Assembly (NCBI RefSeq): GCF_028737265.1
Contig: NZ_JAQZAK010000017.1
Span: forward strand, 1-51,956
DNA: 51,956 bases
Direction: 5' to 3'
DNA from: Actinomycetospora callitridis
GTDB taxonomy: Bacteria > Actinomycetota > Actinomycetes > Mycobacteriales > Pseudonocardiaceae
How positions within the stretch are numbered: the first letter of the stretch is position 1; every line of letters starts with the position of its first letter. The notes under the pieces are model-generated. The model was given only the letters and a program-made list of their open reading frames with translations. It did no database searches and had not been told where the DNA came from. The position numbers were made by a program, and so were the translations under genes. Positions 16,065-25,741 of the stretch are shown one piece after another.

Positions 16065-16529
16065 GTGACCACAGCAGGACGACCGACGCCCTACGACGCC
16101 GTCGGCGGCGACGACGCGTTCCTCGCCCTGGCTTGGGCGCACCACCGGCGCTGCCTCGCCGACCCCGAGCTCGAGCACCCGTTCTCGGGCTCCGACCAGC
16201 ACCCGCAGCACGTCGAGCGGCTCGCGGCCTACTGGGCGGAGGTGCTCGGCGGCCCCGCGCGCTACTCCCGGGGGTGCGCCGACCAGACGCACGTGCTGTG
16301 GCTGCACAGCGGCAACGGGGAGATCGACGACCTCGGGCGCCGCTTCCTCGCGTGCTTCCTGCTGGCCCTCGACGACGCCGGCGTGCCGGACGACCCCGAG
16401 CTGCGGGCCTGCCTGCGCGCCTACATGGAGTGGGCCGTGGCCGACGTCCTCGTGTACTCACCGCCCGGGGCCGAGGTCCCGGCGGGAGCGGCGATGCCCC
16501 GGTGGACCTGGGACGGGCTCTCGGTGTGA
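16065..16529 (+). CDS. Truncated hemoglobin, group II-like, with atypical haem pocket
   Basis: About 154 residues. The N-terminal YDAVGG, the ERLAAYWAEVLGGPARYS block and a histidine at the F8 position (VLWLHSG) align with mycobacterial GlbO without large gaps. By that alignment three usual pocket residues differ: B10 Tyr is His, CD1 Tyr is Phe and G8 Trp is Phe. These globins bind O2/NO or handle peroxide, so the ligand chemistry may be altered. The GTG at 16065 is used; an in-frame TTG at 16029 has AAGAGG upstream and would add 12 residues. The gene is divergent from the aldolase and convergent with the VOC gene. Confidence 0.75.
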   Translation: MTTAGRPTPYDAVGGDDAFLALAWAHHRRCLADPELEHPFSGSDQHPQHVERLAAYWAEVLGGPARYSRGCADQTHVLWLHSGNGEIDDLGRRFLACFLLALDDAGVPDDPELRACLRAYMEWAVADVLVYSPPGAEVPAGAAMPRWTWDGLSV

Positions 16530-16555
16530 CCTCAGGGTGACCCTCGGTGCGACCC

Positions 16556-16942
16556 TCAGCCGCCCGCGGTCTCCCACAGCCCGACGACGTTGTCCTCGGT
16601 GTCGCGGAAGTACGCGGCGAAGCCCATCTCGCCGACCGGCTGCTTGCCCTGCACCACCGTGCCGCCGTACTCGGCGACCCGGGAGAGGGTCTCGTCGATG
16701 TCGCCGACGTCCACGACCAGCACCGGGCTGCGCGGGGTGTCCGGACCCCGCTGGAACATCCCGCCGTTGATGAAGCCGGCCTCCTCCGGCTCCCCGGTCT
16801 CGGTGACGGGGCCGCTCATGGCGATCGTGTAGTCCATGCCGGGCATGTCCTGCAGCGTCCACCGGAAGATCGCGCCGTAGAACGCTCGCGCGCGGTCGCC
16901 GTCGTCGAACGGGACCTCGAAATGGACCACCCGACCGCTCAT
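16556..16942 (-). CDS. VOC (glyoxalase/bleomycin resistance) family protein
   Basis: This is a 128-residue, single-module VOC protein. It starts RVVHFEVPFDDGDRARAFYG, the usual first strand and helix, and ends with a second half containing GEMGFAAYFRDTEDNVVGLWE, where the Glu/His-type metal positions normally lie. GGAGGAG precedes the ATG. Members range from lyases to dioxygenases and resistance proteins, and most of this subgroup have no known substrate. It lies between the globin and dnaE genes with no clear partner. Confidence 0.85.
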   Translation of the reverse strand: MSGRVVHFEVPFDDGDRARAFYGAIFRWTLQDMPGMDYTIAMSGPVTETGEPEEAGFINGGMFQRGPDTPRSPVLVVDVGDIDETLSRVAEYGGTVVQGKQPVGEMGFAAYFRDTEDNVVGLWETAGG

Positions 16943-16973
16943 GACCGGCTCCTCCCAGCGTGCGTCAGCGTGC

Positions 16974-19900
16974 TCAGCCCAGACAGCGTGGACCGAGCAG
17001 GGCCTTCAGGTCACCCATGAGGGCGCCGGAGTTCTGGACCTTCAGCCCGTCGTCGAGACGCAGCACGTGGCTCGCCCCGTTGGCGGCCATGAGCGTCAGG
17101 TGCACCTCGCTCGGGCCCGGGTGGGCGACGAGGACCTCCTTGAGCTTGCCGACCCGCTCCGGGGTGCAGCGCGCGCTCTCGAGGACGACCTTGACCGGCG
17201 CGCCGCCGACCCCACCGGAGAGATCGGGCACCGCGAGGTCCTCCACGAACAGGCTGACGCGGTCGTCCCGCTTGTTGACCTTGCCCTTGACCAGCACGAT
17301 CGCGTCCTCGGCGACGTCGATCGACACCGCGGCGTAGGTGCGCGGGAAGAACAGCACCTCGATGCCACCGGCGAGATCCTCGATCTGCGCCGACGCCCAG
17401 GGCTCGCCCTTCTTGTTCACCCGCCGGGTGACGGTGGCGAGGATGCCGCCGACCGTGACGGTCGCGCCCTCGGCGACGTCGCCCTCGAGGATCTTCGTGA
17501 TCGCGGTGTCGGCCCGGCTGGCGAGGACCTGCTCGAGGCCGTTGAGCGGGTGCCCCGACACGTAGAGACCGAGCATCTCCCGCTCGAGCGCGAGGCGGTG
17601 CTTGGGCTCCCACTCGCCCTCGGGCACCTTGACGTCGAACATGCCCGTCGTGTCGGCAGACCCCTCGTCCGGCCCGTCGAAGCTCCCGAAGAGGTCGAAC
17701 TGCCCGTCGGCCTCGGCCTTCTTGGTGGTCATGACCGCGTCGACGGCCTCGGCGTGCACCAGGGCGAGGCCCTTGCGCGGGTGGCCCAGCGAGTCGAAGG
17801 CGCCCGCCTTGATCAGCGACTCGACCGTCTTCTTGTTGCAGACCTGCTGCGGGACCTTGCGCAGGAAGTCCGAGAAGTCGGTGAAGGGGCCCTTCTCGCG
17901 GCGGGAGGTGACGATGGCGTCGACGACGTTGGTGCCGACGTTGCGGATCGCGCCGAGCCCGAAGCGGATGTCGGTGCCGACCGGGGCGAAGTTGAGCACC
18001 GACTCGTTGACGTCGGGCGGCAGCACCGTGATGCCCATCCTGCGGCACTCGGCGAGGTAGATCGCCGCCTTGTCCTTGTCGTCGCGGACGCTGGTGAGCA
18101 CCGCGGCCATGTACTCCGCGGGGTAGTTGGCCTTGAGATACGCCGTCCAGTACGACACGACGCCGTAGGCCGCGGAGTGCGCGCGGTTGAACGCGTAGTC
18201 GGAGAACGGCAGCAGGATGTCCCACAGCGTCTTGATCGCCGCGGCCGAGTAGCCGTTGTCCTTCATGCCCTGGGCGAAACCCTCGTACTCCTTGTCGAGG
18301 ATCTCCTTCTTCTTCTTGCCCATGGCGCGCCGCAGGAGGTCGGCCTTGCCCAGCGAATAGCCCGCGAGCACCTGGGCGATCGCCATGACCTGTTCCTGGT
18401 AGACGATCAGGCCGTAGGTCTCGCCGAGGACCTCCTTGAGGGGCTCGGCGAGCTCCGGGTGGATCGGCGTGACCTCCTGGCGGCCGTTCTTGCGGTCGGC
18501 GTAGTCGTTGTGGGCGTTGGCGCCCATCGGGCCGGGCCGGTACAGCGCGCCGACGGCCGAGATGTCGTCGAACTCGGTGGGGGCCATGCGGCGCAGGAGG
18601 TCGCGCATCGGCCCGCCATCGAGCTGGAACACCCCGAGCGTCTCGCCGCGGGACAGGAGCTCGTAGGTGGCCTTGTCGTCGAGCCCGAGGTTGTCGAGGT
18701 CGAGCGCTTCCTTGCCGTTGAGCGTGATGTTGTTGAGCGCGTCGTCGATGATCGTGAGGTTGCGCAGGCCCAGGAAGTCCATCTTCAGCAGGCCGAGGGT
18801 CTCGCAGACCCCCATGTCGAACTGCGTGATGATGGCGCCGTCGGCCTCACGCCGCTGGATCGGGATGACGTCGATCAGCGGTTCCTTGGACATGATCACG
18901 CCGGCGGCGTGCACGCCCCACTGCCGCTTGAGGCCCTCGAGGTCCTTGGCGGTGTCGACGATCTCCTTGACCTGCGCGTCGGACTCGTACAGGGCACGCA
19001 TCTCGGCGGCCTCGGAGTAGCGCTTGTGGCTGGGGTCGAACACCCCGGAGAGCGGGATGTCCTTGCCCATGACCGCCGGCGGCATCGACTTCGTGATGCG
19101 GTCGGCCACGGCGTAGCCCGGCTGCCCGAAGAGCACGCGCGCGGAGTCCTTGATCGCGGCCTTCGCCTTGATCGTGGAGTACGTGATGATCTGCGCGATC
19201 TTCTCTTCGCCGTACTTCTCGGTGACGTAGCGGATCATCTCGCCGCGCCGGCGCTCGTCGAAGTCCATGTCGATGTCGGGCATGGAGACGCGCTCGGGGT
19301 TGAGGAACCGCTCGAAGATCAGCTTGTGGTGGATCGGGTCGAGGTCGGTGATGCCGAGGACGTAGGCGACCAGGCTCCCCGCCGCCGACCCGCGGCCGGG
19401 GCCGACGCGCAGGTTGACCGAGCGGGCGTAGTTGAGCAGGTCGGCCGTCACCAGGAAGTAGCCTGGGTAGCCCATCTGCATGATGACCGAGACCTCGTAC
19501 TCGGCCTGCTTGCGGTAGTTCTCCGGGACGCCGTTCGGGAACCGCCAGTGCAGCCCCCGCTCGACCTCCTTGACCAGCCAGGAGCCCTCGGTCTCGCCCT
19601 CGGGCACCGGCGCCACCGGCTGCAGGTCGCGGCCCTCGGTGAACTCGACGTGCACCCGCTCGGCGATGGCCAGGGTGTTGTCGCACGCCTCGGGGAAGAC
19701 GCCGTCCCACTGGGCGCGCATCTCCTGCGCGCTCTTGAGGTAGAAGTCCTGCGCGTCGAACCGGAAACGGTTCGGGTCGTTCATCGTCTTGCCGGTCTGG
19801 ACGCAGAGCAGCACCTCGTGCGGCTTCGCGTCCTTGGCGTACGTGTAGTGCAGGTCGTTCGTCGCGAGACCCGGCAGGTCGAGCTTCTTCTTGAGGTCGT

Positions 19901-20510
19901 AGAGGTCGTCGCGGACCCGGCGCTCGATCTCGATGCCGTGGTCCATGAGCTCGCAGAAGAAGTTCTCCGCGCCGAAGATGTCGCGGTAGTCGCTGGCGGC
20001 CTGGCAGGCGCCGTCGAAGTCGTCCTGCTGCAGGTAGCGCGCCACCTCGCCCGACGGGCAGCCCGTCGTCGCGATGATCCCCTTGCCGTAGGTCTCGAGC
20101 AGCTCGCGATCCATGCGCGGCTTGTAGTAGTACCCCTCGAGGCTGGCGAGGCTCGAGAGCCGGAAGAGGTTGTGCATCCCCTCCGTGTTCTCGGCCAGCA
20201 GCGTCATGTGGGTGTACATCTGGCCCGGGTTGTCGTCCGAGATGACCTGACCGCCGAGCGTGGCCCGCTTGCGCTCGTGACGGCTGCCGGGCGCGAGGTA
20301 GCCCTCCATGCCGATGATCGGCTTGACCCCGTGCGCCTTCGACTTCTTCCAGAACTCGTAGGCGCCGAAGGTGTTGCCGTGGTCGGTCATCGCCAGCGCC
20401 GGCATCCCCATGCGCGCGGCCTCGGCGAACAGGTCGTCCAGGCGCGCGGCACCGTCGAGCATCGAGAACTCGGTGTGCGTGTGCAGGTGAACGAACGAGT
20501 CGCCGGTCAC
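16974..20510 (-). CDS. dnaE: DNA polymerase III alpha subunit (DnaE1)
   Basis: The 1178-residue replicative polymerase starts with a PHP domain keeping its metal ligands (H10, H12 and D19 in HLHTHTEFSMLDG; H44; D219 and H221), which in mycobacterial DnaE1 provides proofreading. The C-family palm follows, with PGRGSAAGSL at 371-380 and catalytic aspartates in PDIDMDFD (411-418). Then come the fingers, a helix-hairpin-helix and an OB-fold region (about 990-1080). Length is as expected for DnaE1. The GTG at 20510 follows a strong GGAGG. It is probably transcribed alone; the nearest upstream gene is 195 bases away. Confidence 0.97.
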   Translation of the reverse strand: MTGDSFVHLHTHTEFSMLDGAARLDDLFAEAARMGMPALAMTDHGNTFGAYEFWKKSKAHGVKPIIGMEGYLAPGSRHERKRATLGGQVISDDNPGQMYTHMTLLAENTEGMHNLFRLSSLASLEGYYYKPRMDRELLETYGKGIIATTGCPSGEVARYLQQDDFDGACQAASDYRDIFGAENFFCELMDHGIEIERRVRDDLYDLKKKLDLPGLATNDLHYTYAKDAKPHEVLLCVQTGKTMNDPNRFRFDAQDFYLKSAQEMRAQWDGVFPEACDNTLAIAERVHVEFTEGRDLQPVAPVPEGETEGSWLVKEVERGLHWRFPNGVPENYRKQAEYEVSVIMQMGYPGYFLVTADLLNYARSVNLRVGPGRGSAAGSLVAYVLGITDLDPIHHKLIFERFLNPERVSMPDIDMDFDERRRGEMIRYVTEKYGEEKIAQIITYSTIKAKAAIKDSARVLFGQPGYAVADRITKSMPPAVMGKDIPLSGVFDPSHKRYSEAAEMRALYESDAQVKEIVDTAKDLEGLKRQWGVHAAGVIMSKEPLIDVIPIQRREADGAIITQFDMGVCETLGLLKMDFLGLRNLTIIDDALNNITLNGKEALDLDNLGLDDKATYELLSRGETLGVFQLDGGPMRDLLRRMAPTEFDDISAVGALYRPGPMGANAHNDYADRKNGRQEVTPIHPELAEPLKEVLGETYGLIVYQEQVMAIAQVLAGYSLGKADLLRRAMGKKKKEILDKEYEGFAQGMKDNGYSAAAIKTLWDILLPFSDYAFNRAHSAAYGVVSYWTAYLKANYPAEYMAAVLTSVRDDKDKAAIYLAECRRMGITVLPPDVNESVLNFAPVGTDIRFGLGAIRNVGTNVVDAIVTSRREKGPFTDFSDFLRKVPQQVCNKKTVESLIKAGAFDSLGHPRKGLALVHAEAVDAVMTTKKAEADGQFDLFGSFDGPDEGSADTTGMFDVKVPEGEWEPKHRLALEREMLGLYVSGHPLNGLEQVLASRADTAITKILEGDVAEGATVTVGGILATVTRRVNKKGEPWASAQIEDLAGGIEVLFFPRTYAAVSIDVAEDAIVLVKGKVNKRDDRVSLFVEDLAVPDLSGGVGGAPVKVVLESARCTPERVGKLKEVLVAHPGPSEVHLTLMAANGASHVLRLDDGLKVQNSGALMGDLKALLGPRCLG

Positions 20511-20705
20511 GTCGCGGGACCTCCAGGAGCGCCGGGAACGGGGTGCCGCCGAGGGGGTCCCGGGAGGCGGGACGGGGTCGGCGGGGACGGGCCCAGCCTA
20601 TCCGCGCCCCCCGACAGCGACGCCCCTCCCCGAGCCCTCCGACCGTCCGCGCTGCTCACCTCCCGGGGCCCGGCGTGTCGCCCGGATCCGGGCTCGTCCC
20701 ACGTG

Positions 20706-21449
20706 TCACAGGGGCCCCAGGGCACGTCGGTGGACGTCATCGGCGGCGCTCAGGAGGTCGATCCGCACGGGGTCGCGCACCGGGGCCTGCGCGACCACCC
20801 CGGCCAGCAGCCAGAGGCGGGCGACGAGGAGGTCGAGCGGTGTCCGGAGGAAGTGCTCGCGGGCCGCCTCGGCGGCCTTCGGCCCCAGCATCCGGGCGGC
20901 GTCCGCCACAACCGGCGCCGTCTCCCCCAGGTGCTCACCGACCCAGGTGACGGACCGGCGGGCCAGGTCGGGGTCCGAGCGCCGCCGCCGCGCCTTGAGG
21001 AGCCACGACGCGACGAACAGGTCGATCAGGGTCCGGTCGCCCGACGAGGAGCGGGCCTCGTCGTGGGGCGTCCCCGCGACGAACCGGCGGGCGACCTCGG
21101 GGTCGCGCCGCTCGACGGTCTCCGCGACCACGGCACGGATGCGGTCCTGGAGCGCCTCGAGCGGGCCGGGCTCGTCGTCGAGAGCGTCATCGAGGTCGTC
21201 GTCCAGGTCGTCGTCGAACTCGTCCCAGGGGTCGTCGTCGTCCTGGAGGTCGTCCCGGAGGTCGTCCTCGCACCCTCCGGGATCGGGGCCGATCTCGGCC
21301 GGACCGATCCGGGGAGACCGGGACGTCGCGGGCGCCACGCCGGCGGGCCCGTGACCGCTGCGCCTCGGCCGCACCATCGCCTCCCGGCGCCTCCGGCGCG
21401 CCTCCACCTTCGCCGCCCGCCGCTGCCCGTCGCGCCTGCGCCTGCCCAT
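20706..21449 (-). CDS. Hypothetical protein with acidic linker
   Basis: No family was recognised. The 247-residue protein has a very basic N-terminus (residues 3-30, Arg-rich), a strongly acidic stretch at 61-93 dominated by Asp and Glu, and a helical C-terminal part (100-247) with regular Leu/Ala/Arg spacing. The start ATG follows GAGGAGGAG at ideal spacing, and codon usage has strong third-position GC, so it is very likely a real gene. It is cytoplasmic by composition. It sits between dapA and dnaE, 450 bases from the former, with no operon partner. Confidence 0.65.
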   Translation of the reverse strand: MGRRRRDGQRRAAKVEARRRRREAMVRPRRSGHGPAGVAPATSRSPRIGPAEIGPDPGGCEDDLRDDLQDDDDPWDEFDDDLDDDLDDALDDEPGPLEALQDRIRAVVAETVERRDPEVARRFVAGTPHDEARSSSGDRTLIDLFVASWLLKARRRRSDPDLARRSVTWVGEHLGETAPVVADAARMLGPKAAEAAREHFLRTPLDLLVARLWLLAGVVAQAPVRDPVRIDLLSAADDVHRRALGPL

Positions 21450-21899
21450 CGCTCCTCCTCGGGGTCGTCCCGAGTCGCAGCATGCGCCGCACCCCCGACA
21501 ACGCCGGGGGCCTCGATGGTCAGCCAGCCCGCACGGTCACGACAGAGATCGACCGACCCTGCGGGCTGATGATCACCAACGCGCCGGCCTCCGCGCACGA
21601 GGGGCACGTTCGGCAGCGGCCGGCGCCCGACGATCATGCGCACCGTGCCCTTCGCGGTGGGCTCAGGGGCGTGTCGCGGTCTCGCGGTCGCCGTCCAACC
21701 GGTCGAGCCACGCCCCATCGCCCTCGCCGGCCACCGCCACCGCTCCCGCGACCAGCCGGACGAGAGAGGGGGAGGAAGTCCGCGACGCACCCCCCGCCAC
21801 CGCGGCCCCGCCAGAAGATCAGCAGTGCACCAGCGACCGAAACGAGCCCCGTGAGGTGCTCCTCGCCCTCGTGATCTCCATGCGCGTGCCGCCGCTCGG
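21450..21899. other. 450-base intergenic region, possible gene remnant
   Basis: No intact gene was found. On the minus strand around 21530-21640 one frame reads CRTCPSC followed by a hydrophobic GALVIISP segment, but it has no start codon and a stop just upstream. It may be the decayed end of a zinc-ribbon protein, or chance. The promoter of the downstream acidic protein presumably lies near 21450-21500. Coding periodicity is weak throughout. Confidence 0.4.
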
Positions 21900-22742
21900 C
21901 TACAGCAGCCCCGCCCCCACGAGGGCCGCGCGCACGACCTCGCGCTCGTGCTCGTCGGCCTCGACCATCGGCAGGCGCAGGCCGCCGACGGGGCGGCCGA
22001 GGAGGTCGAGGGCCGCCTTGACCGGGATCGGGTTGGTGGTGACGCCCAGGGCGTCGAACAGCGGCTTGAGCGAGGCCTCGATCTCGGCGCGCTGGTCCGG
22101 CTCGTCGACCATGCGGCGCATGGCCGGGCCGACGACGTGGCTCGCGACGAGGATCCCGCCGCAGCCGCCCATCTCGAGCACCGAGCCGAACAGGTCGTCG
22201 TTGCCGGCGTAGATCCCCAGGCCGTCGACGGGCGCGAGGTTGGCGTTGTTGGCCTGCTTGACGTAGTCGATCCGCTCGATCTGGGCGAGCTCGGCGAGCA
22301 GGTCGTTGGGCAGGTCGACCACGCACCGCGAGGGGATGTTGTAGAGCACGACGGGCTTGTCGGTGGCCCGGGCGACCTCGCCGAAGTGCGCGAGCATGCC
22401 CCGCCGGTTCGGCTTGTTGTAGTACGGCGTCACCGAGAGGATCGCGTCGGCACCCGCCGCGGTGGCCCGCTCGGTCATCTCGCACGCGTGCCGGGTGTCG
22501 TTGGAGCCGGTGGAGGCGACGACGGTGGCCCCGGCCGGACGGTGCTCGACGGCCAGTTCGACGAGGCGCAGGTGCTCCTCGGTGGACAGCGTCGACGCCT
22601 CGCCGGTGGTCCCGCACACCACGAGCCCGTCGGTGCCGTTCGCGTACAGGTGGCCCATCAGGTCGACGAAGGCCTTCTCGTCGACCGAACCGTCGCGGGC
22701 GAACGGGGTCACGATGGCGGTGAGGACGGCGCCGAGGCTCAT
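21900..22742 (-). CDS. dapA: 4-hydroxy-tetrahydrodipicolinate synthase
   Basis: DapA condenses pyruvate with aspartate semialdehyde, the first committed step to meso-diaminopimelate and lysine, which feeds the MurE of this window. The 280-residue TIM barrel has T45/T46 in GTTGEAS, Y108 in VTPYYN, Y134 and R138 in YNIPSR, and the Schiff-base lysine K162 in YVKQANNANL. All catalytic residues are present. The ATG at 22742 starts where homology begins; an ATG at 22769 is also in frame. The cupin gene ends 34 bases upstream. The VKQA version around the lysine differs from the common IKEA form, so related pyruvate aldolases remain a small possibility. Confidence 0.85.
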   Translation of the reverse strand: MSLGAVLTAIVTPFARDGSVDEKAFVDLMGHLYANGTDGLVVCGTTGEASTLSTEEHLRLVELAVEHRPAGATVVASTGSNDTRHACEMTERATAAGADAILSVTPYYNKPNRRGMLAHFGEVARATDKPVVLYNIPSRCVVDLPNDLLAELAQIERIDYVKQANNANLAPVDGLGIYAGNDDLFGSVLEMGGCGGILVASHVVGPAMRRMVDEPDQRAEIEASLKPLFDALGVTTNPIPVKAALDLLGRPVGGLRLPMVEADEHEREVVRAALVGAGLL

Positions 22743-22776
22743 GGCTTTCAGGTTGCCTGACCGGCCCACCCGCGGT

Positions 22777-23157
22777 CTACGCCGGGTCCGGCCCGTCGAC
22801 GTTCACCGTGGGCGGGCCCTCGCCGGCACGCCCGATGACGGCGGTCGACCGCTCGCCCGTGGGGTTCGACTCGCGGTGCACCGTGTGGGGCGGTACGCGC
22901 AGGAAGTCGCCGGGTCCGGCCTCGACGGCGTCGCCGCCGCCGGGGCCGAACTCCAGGCGCATCGCGCCGCGCACGACGTACAGGCTCGTCTCGTGCTCGC
23001 CGTGGTGGTGCCACCCGGACGAGGCACCGGGATCGGTGTGCACGAGCCCGGCCCACAACGCGTCGGTCGAGAACGCCACCTCGCGGCGCATCCCGGGCGT
23101 CGGGTCGCCCTCGGCGAGCTCGTCGCCGCGGAAGACCTCGACGGGTTCGCTGCTCAC
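22777..23157 (-). CDS. Small cupin-domain protein
   Basis: The 126-residue single-cupin protein has metal-ligand motif 1 WHHHGEHETSLYVVRG and motif 2 GPGDFLRVPPHTVHRES, both complete, so a bound metal is likely. Such proteins can be dioxygenases, isomerases or sensors, and nothing here picks one. The GTG start lacks a strong ribosome-binding site. It lies between mdh and dapA on the same strand with short gaps, so it may be cotranscribed with dapA. Confidence 0.8.
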   Translation of the reverse strand: MSSEPVEVFRGDELAEGDPTPGMRREVAFSTDALWAGLVHTDPGASSGWHHHGEHETSLYVVRGAMRLEFGPGGGDAVEAGPGDFLRVPPHTVHRESNPTGERSTAVIGRAGEGPPTVNVDGPDPA

Positions 23158-23171
23158 GCGGGCAACGATGT

Positions 23172-23202
23172 CAGACGCAGCCAGGATCAGACGCAGCCAG
23201 GA

Positions 23203-23209
<7 letters not shown>
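23172..23209. repeat. 16-bp tandem duplication at the mdh 3' end
   Basis: CAGACGCAGCCAGGAT occurs at 23172-23187 and again at 23188-23203, followed by the first six bases of a third copy. The mdh stop codon (23203-23205) uses the junction of copies two and three, so a change in copy number would leave the protein end unchanged. Confidence 0.85.
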
Positions 23210-24183
<974 letters not shown>

Positions 24184-24278
24184 CGGAGCTCCTGCTCGGT
24201 CGTCGAGGTCGGTCGCGGCGGAGCCTCGCATGTCCGGTGAGGGCACGCGCAGGCAGGCCGCCTCGGTCACAGCGGGCG

Positions 24279-25562
24279 TCAGCCCGGGTCGCCGACCACC
24301 ATCTGCCCGCGCCGTTGCGCGAGATAGCGGTAGGTCAGGCCCAGCGACACCATGATCCGGTTCCGGTTACCCAATAGAGCGAGGACGTGCACGAACATCC
24401 AGATGAGCCACGCCAGCACGCCGACGAGCTTGGGCCCGTGGGCGATGTCGGCCACGGCCGAGCCGCGCCCGATCGTCGCCATCGTGCCCTTGTCCTTGTA
24501 GTGGAAGCGCTCGGTGGGCTCGCCCGCCAGGAGCCGGGCGATCGTCCGGCCCGCGTGCCCGCCGCTCTGCAGCGCCGGCTGCGCGAGCTGGGGCAGGGGA
24601 TCGTCCTCGATGACGCCGATGTCCCCGGCGACGAGGATCTCGGGGTGCTCCGGCACGCGGAGGTCGCCGCCGACGACGATCCGGCCGCCCTTGCCCTGCC
24701 GCAGGCCCCAGCTCTTCACCCGCTCGTGCGCGGAGACGCCGGTGGCCCAGACGGTCATCTGGGCCTCGAGCTCGGTGCCGTCGGCGAGGAGCACGGAGTC
24801 CGGCCGGACCTCCTTGACCGCGGCCTCGAGACGCAGCTCGACACCCCGCGCCCGCAGCTGTGCGGCGGCGTACTCCCGCAGGCGCGGCGCGAACGGCGGA
24901 AGGACCCGGTCCGTCATCTCGACGAGCACGACGTTGACCTCGGACGGGTCGAGCTCGGGGTACCGGTCGGGCAGCACGGTGTTGCGCAGCTCGGCGAGCG
25001 TGCCCGCCATCTCCACGCCGGTGGCGCCGCCGCCCACCACGACGACCGAGGCGCCGCGGCGCTCGCCGGTGGCGGCGATGTGGTCGAGGTACCCGGTCAT
25101 GCGGTCGCGGACGGCCAGGGCCTCGGCGCGCGTGTAGATCGGGTAGGCGTTCTCGGCCGCCCCGGGCACCCCGAAGTAGTTGGTGGTCACGCCGTTGGCG
25201 ATGACGAGGTAGTCGTAGTGCAGGTCGGGCCCGACGTCGAGGGAGATCGTGCGCGTCTCCGGGTCGATCGTCAGGACCTCGCCCTTGCGGAAGCGCGCGC
25301 CGGTGTGGGCGGCGAAACCGCGGGCGCCGTAGGTGATGTCGCCGGGGTTCAGCGCGCCGGTGGCCACCTGGTAGAGCAGCGGCTGGAACGTGCTGTAGCT
25401 GTGCCGGTCGACGAGGGTGACGCGCACCGGTGCCTTGCGCAGGGCGCGGACGGCGGCGATGCCGGCGAACCCGGCACCGAGCACGACGACGTGCGGGCGC
25501 GGGTCGGCATCCGTGATCGACGTCCCCGTGGGCTCGCCCCGGGTCGACGGATCGGCGGTCAT
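24279..25562 (-). CDS. ndh: Type II NADH:quinone oxidoreductase
   Basis: NDH-2 oxidises NADH at the inner face of the membrane without pumping protons and reduces menaquinone. The 427-residue protein has the FAD motif GAGFAG at 29-34, FQPLLYQVATGALNPGDI, the NADH motif VVVVGGGATGVEMAG, AGDIGVIEDD for FAD, and a C-terminal membrane-binding helix region (LVGVLAWLIWMFVHVLALL). The ATG at 25562 follows AGAGGAG. A short run of unusual codons (GCT CTA TTG GGT) encodes ALLG near 24375. Confidence 0.93.
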   Translation of the reverse strand: MTADPSTRGEPTGTSITDADPRPHVVVLGAGFAGIAAVRALRKAPVRVTLVDRHSYSTFQPLLYQVATGALNPGDITYGARGFAAHTGARFRKGEVLTIDPETRTISLDVGPDLHYDYLVIANGVTTNYFGVPGAAENAYPIYTRAEALAVRDRMTGYLDHIAATGERRGASVVVVGGGATGVEMAGTLAELRNTVLPDRYPELDPSEVNVVLVEMTDRVLPPFAPRLREYAAAQLRARGVELRLEAAVKEVRPDSVLLADGTELEAQMTVWATGVSAHERVKSWGLRQGKGGRIVVGGDLRVPEHPEILVAGDIGVIEDDPLPQLAQPALQSGGHAGRTIARLLAGEPTERFHYKDKGTMATIGRGSAVADIAHGPKLVGVLAWLIWMFVHVLALLGNRNRIMVSLGLTYRYLAQRRGQMVVGDPG

Positions 25563-25741
25563 GGTGCCGTGCTCCTCTCGCGCTCGTGCCCGTCGGTGCT
25601 GGCCGGTTCGATTCAGGAGCCGGACCACCGGCCCGTCGGGCGGTACCTCAGGGTCGTACCCTCCATCGTCCTCCACCACGCCGGAGCGGAGGGACGGAGA
25701 GCTCGCCGTCGGTTGTCGGACCCCTCACAGGCGCCGGGCGG

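Noticed and set aside
20507..20740. 77-residue frame upstream of dnaE
   Set aside because: Pro/Gly/Arg-rich with no ribosome site; it overlaps both flanking genes and looks like noise.
16941..21569. Very long plus-strand open frame opposite dnaE
   Set aside because: It mirrors dnaE codon structure: the extreme GC content removes stops from the antisense frame. Composition is Arg/Val/Gly/His shadow-like, with no domain.
21026..21790. 254-residue minus-strand frame overlapping the acidic hypothetical gene
   Set aside because: It is out of frame with the gene that has the strong ribosome site, and its Thr/Arg-rich composition is typical of a shifted frame.
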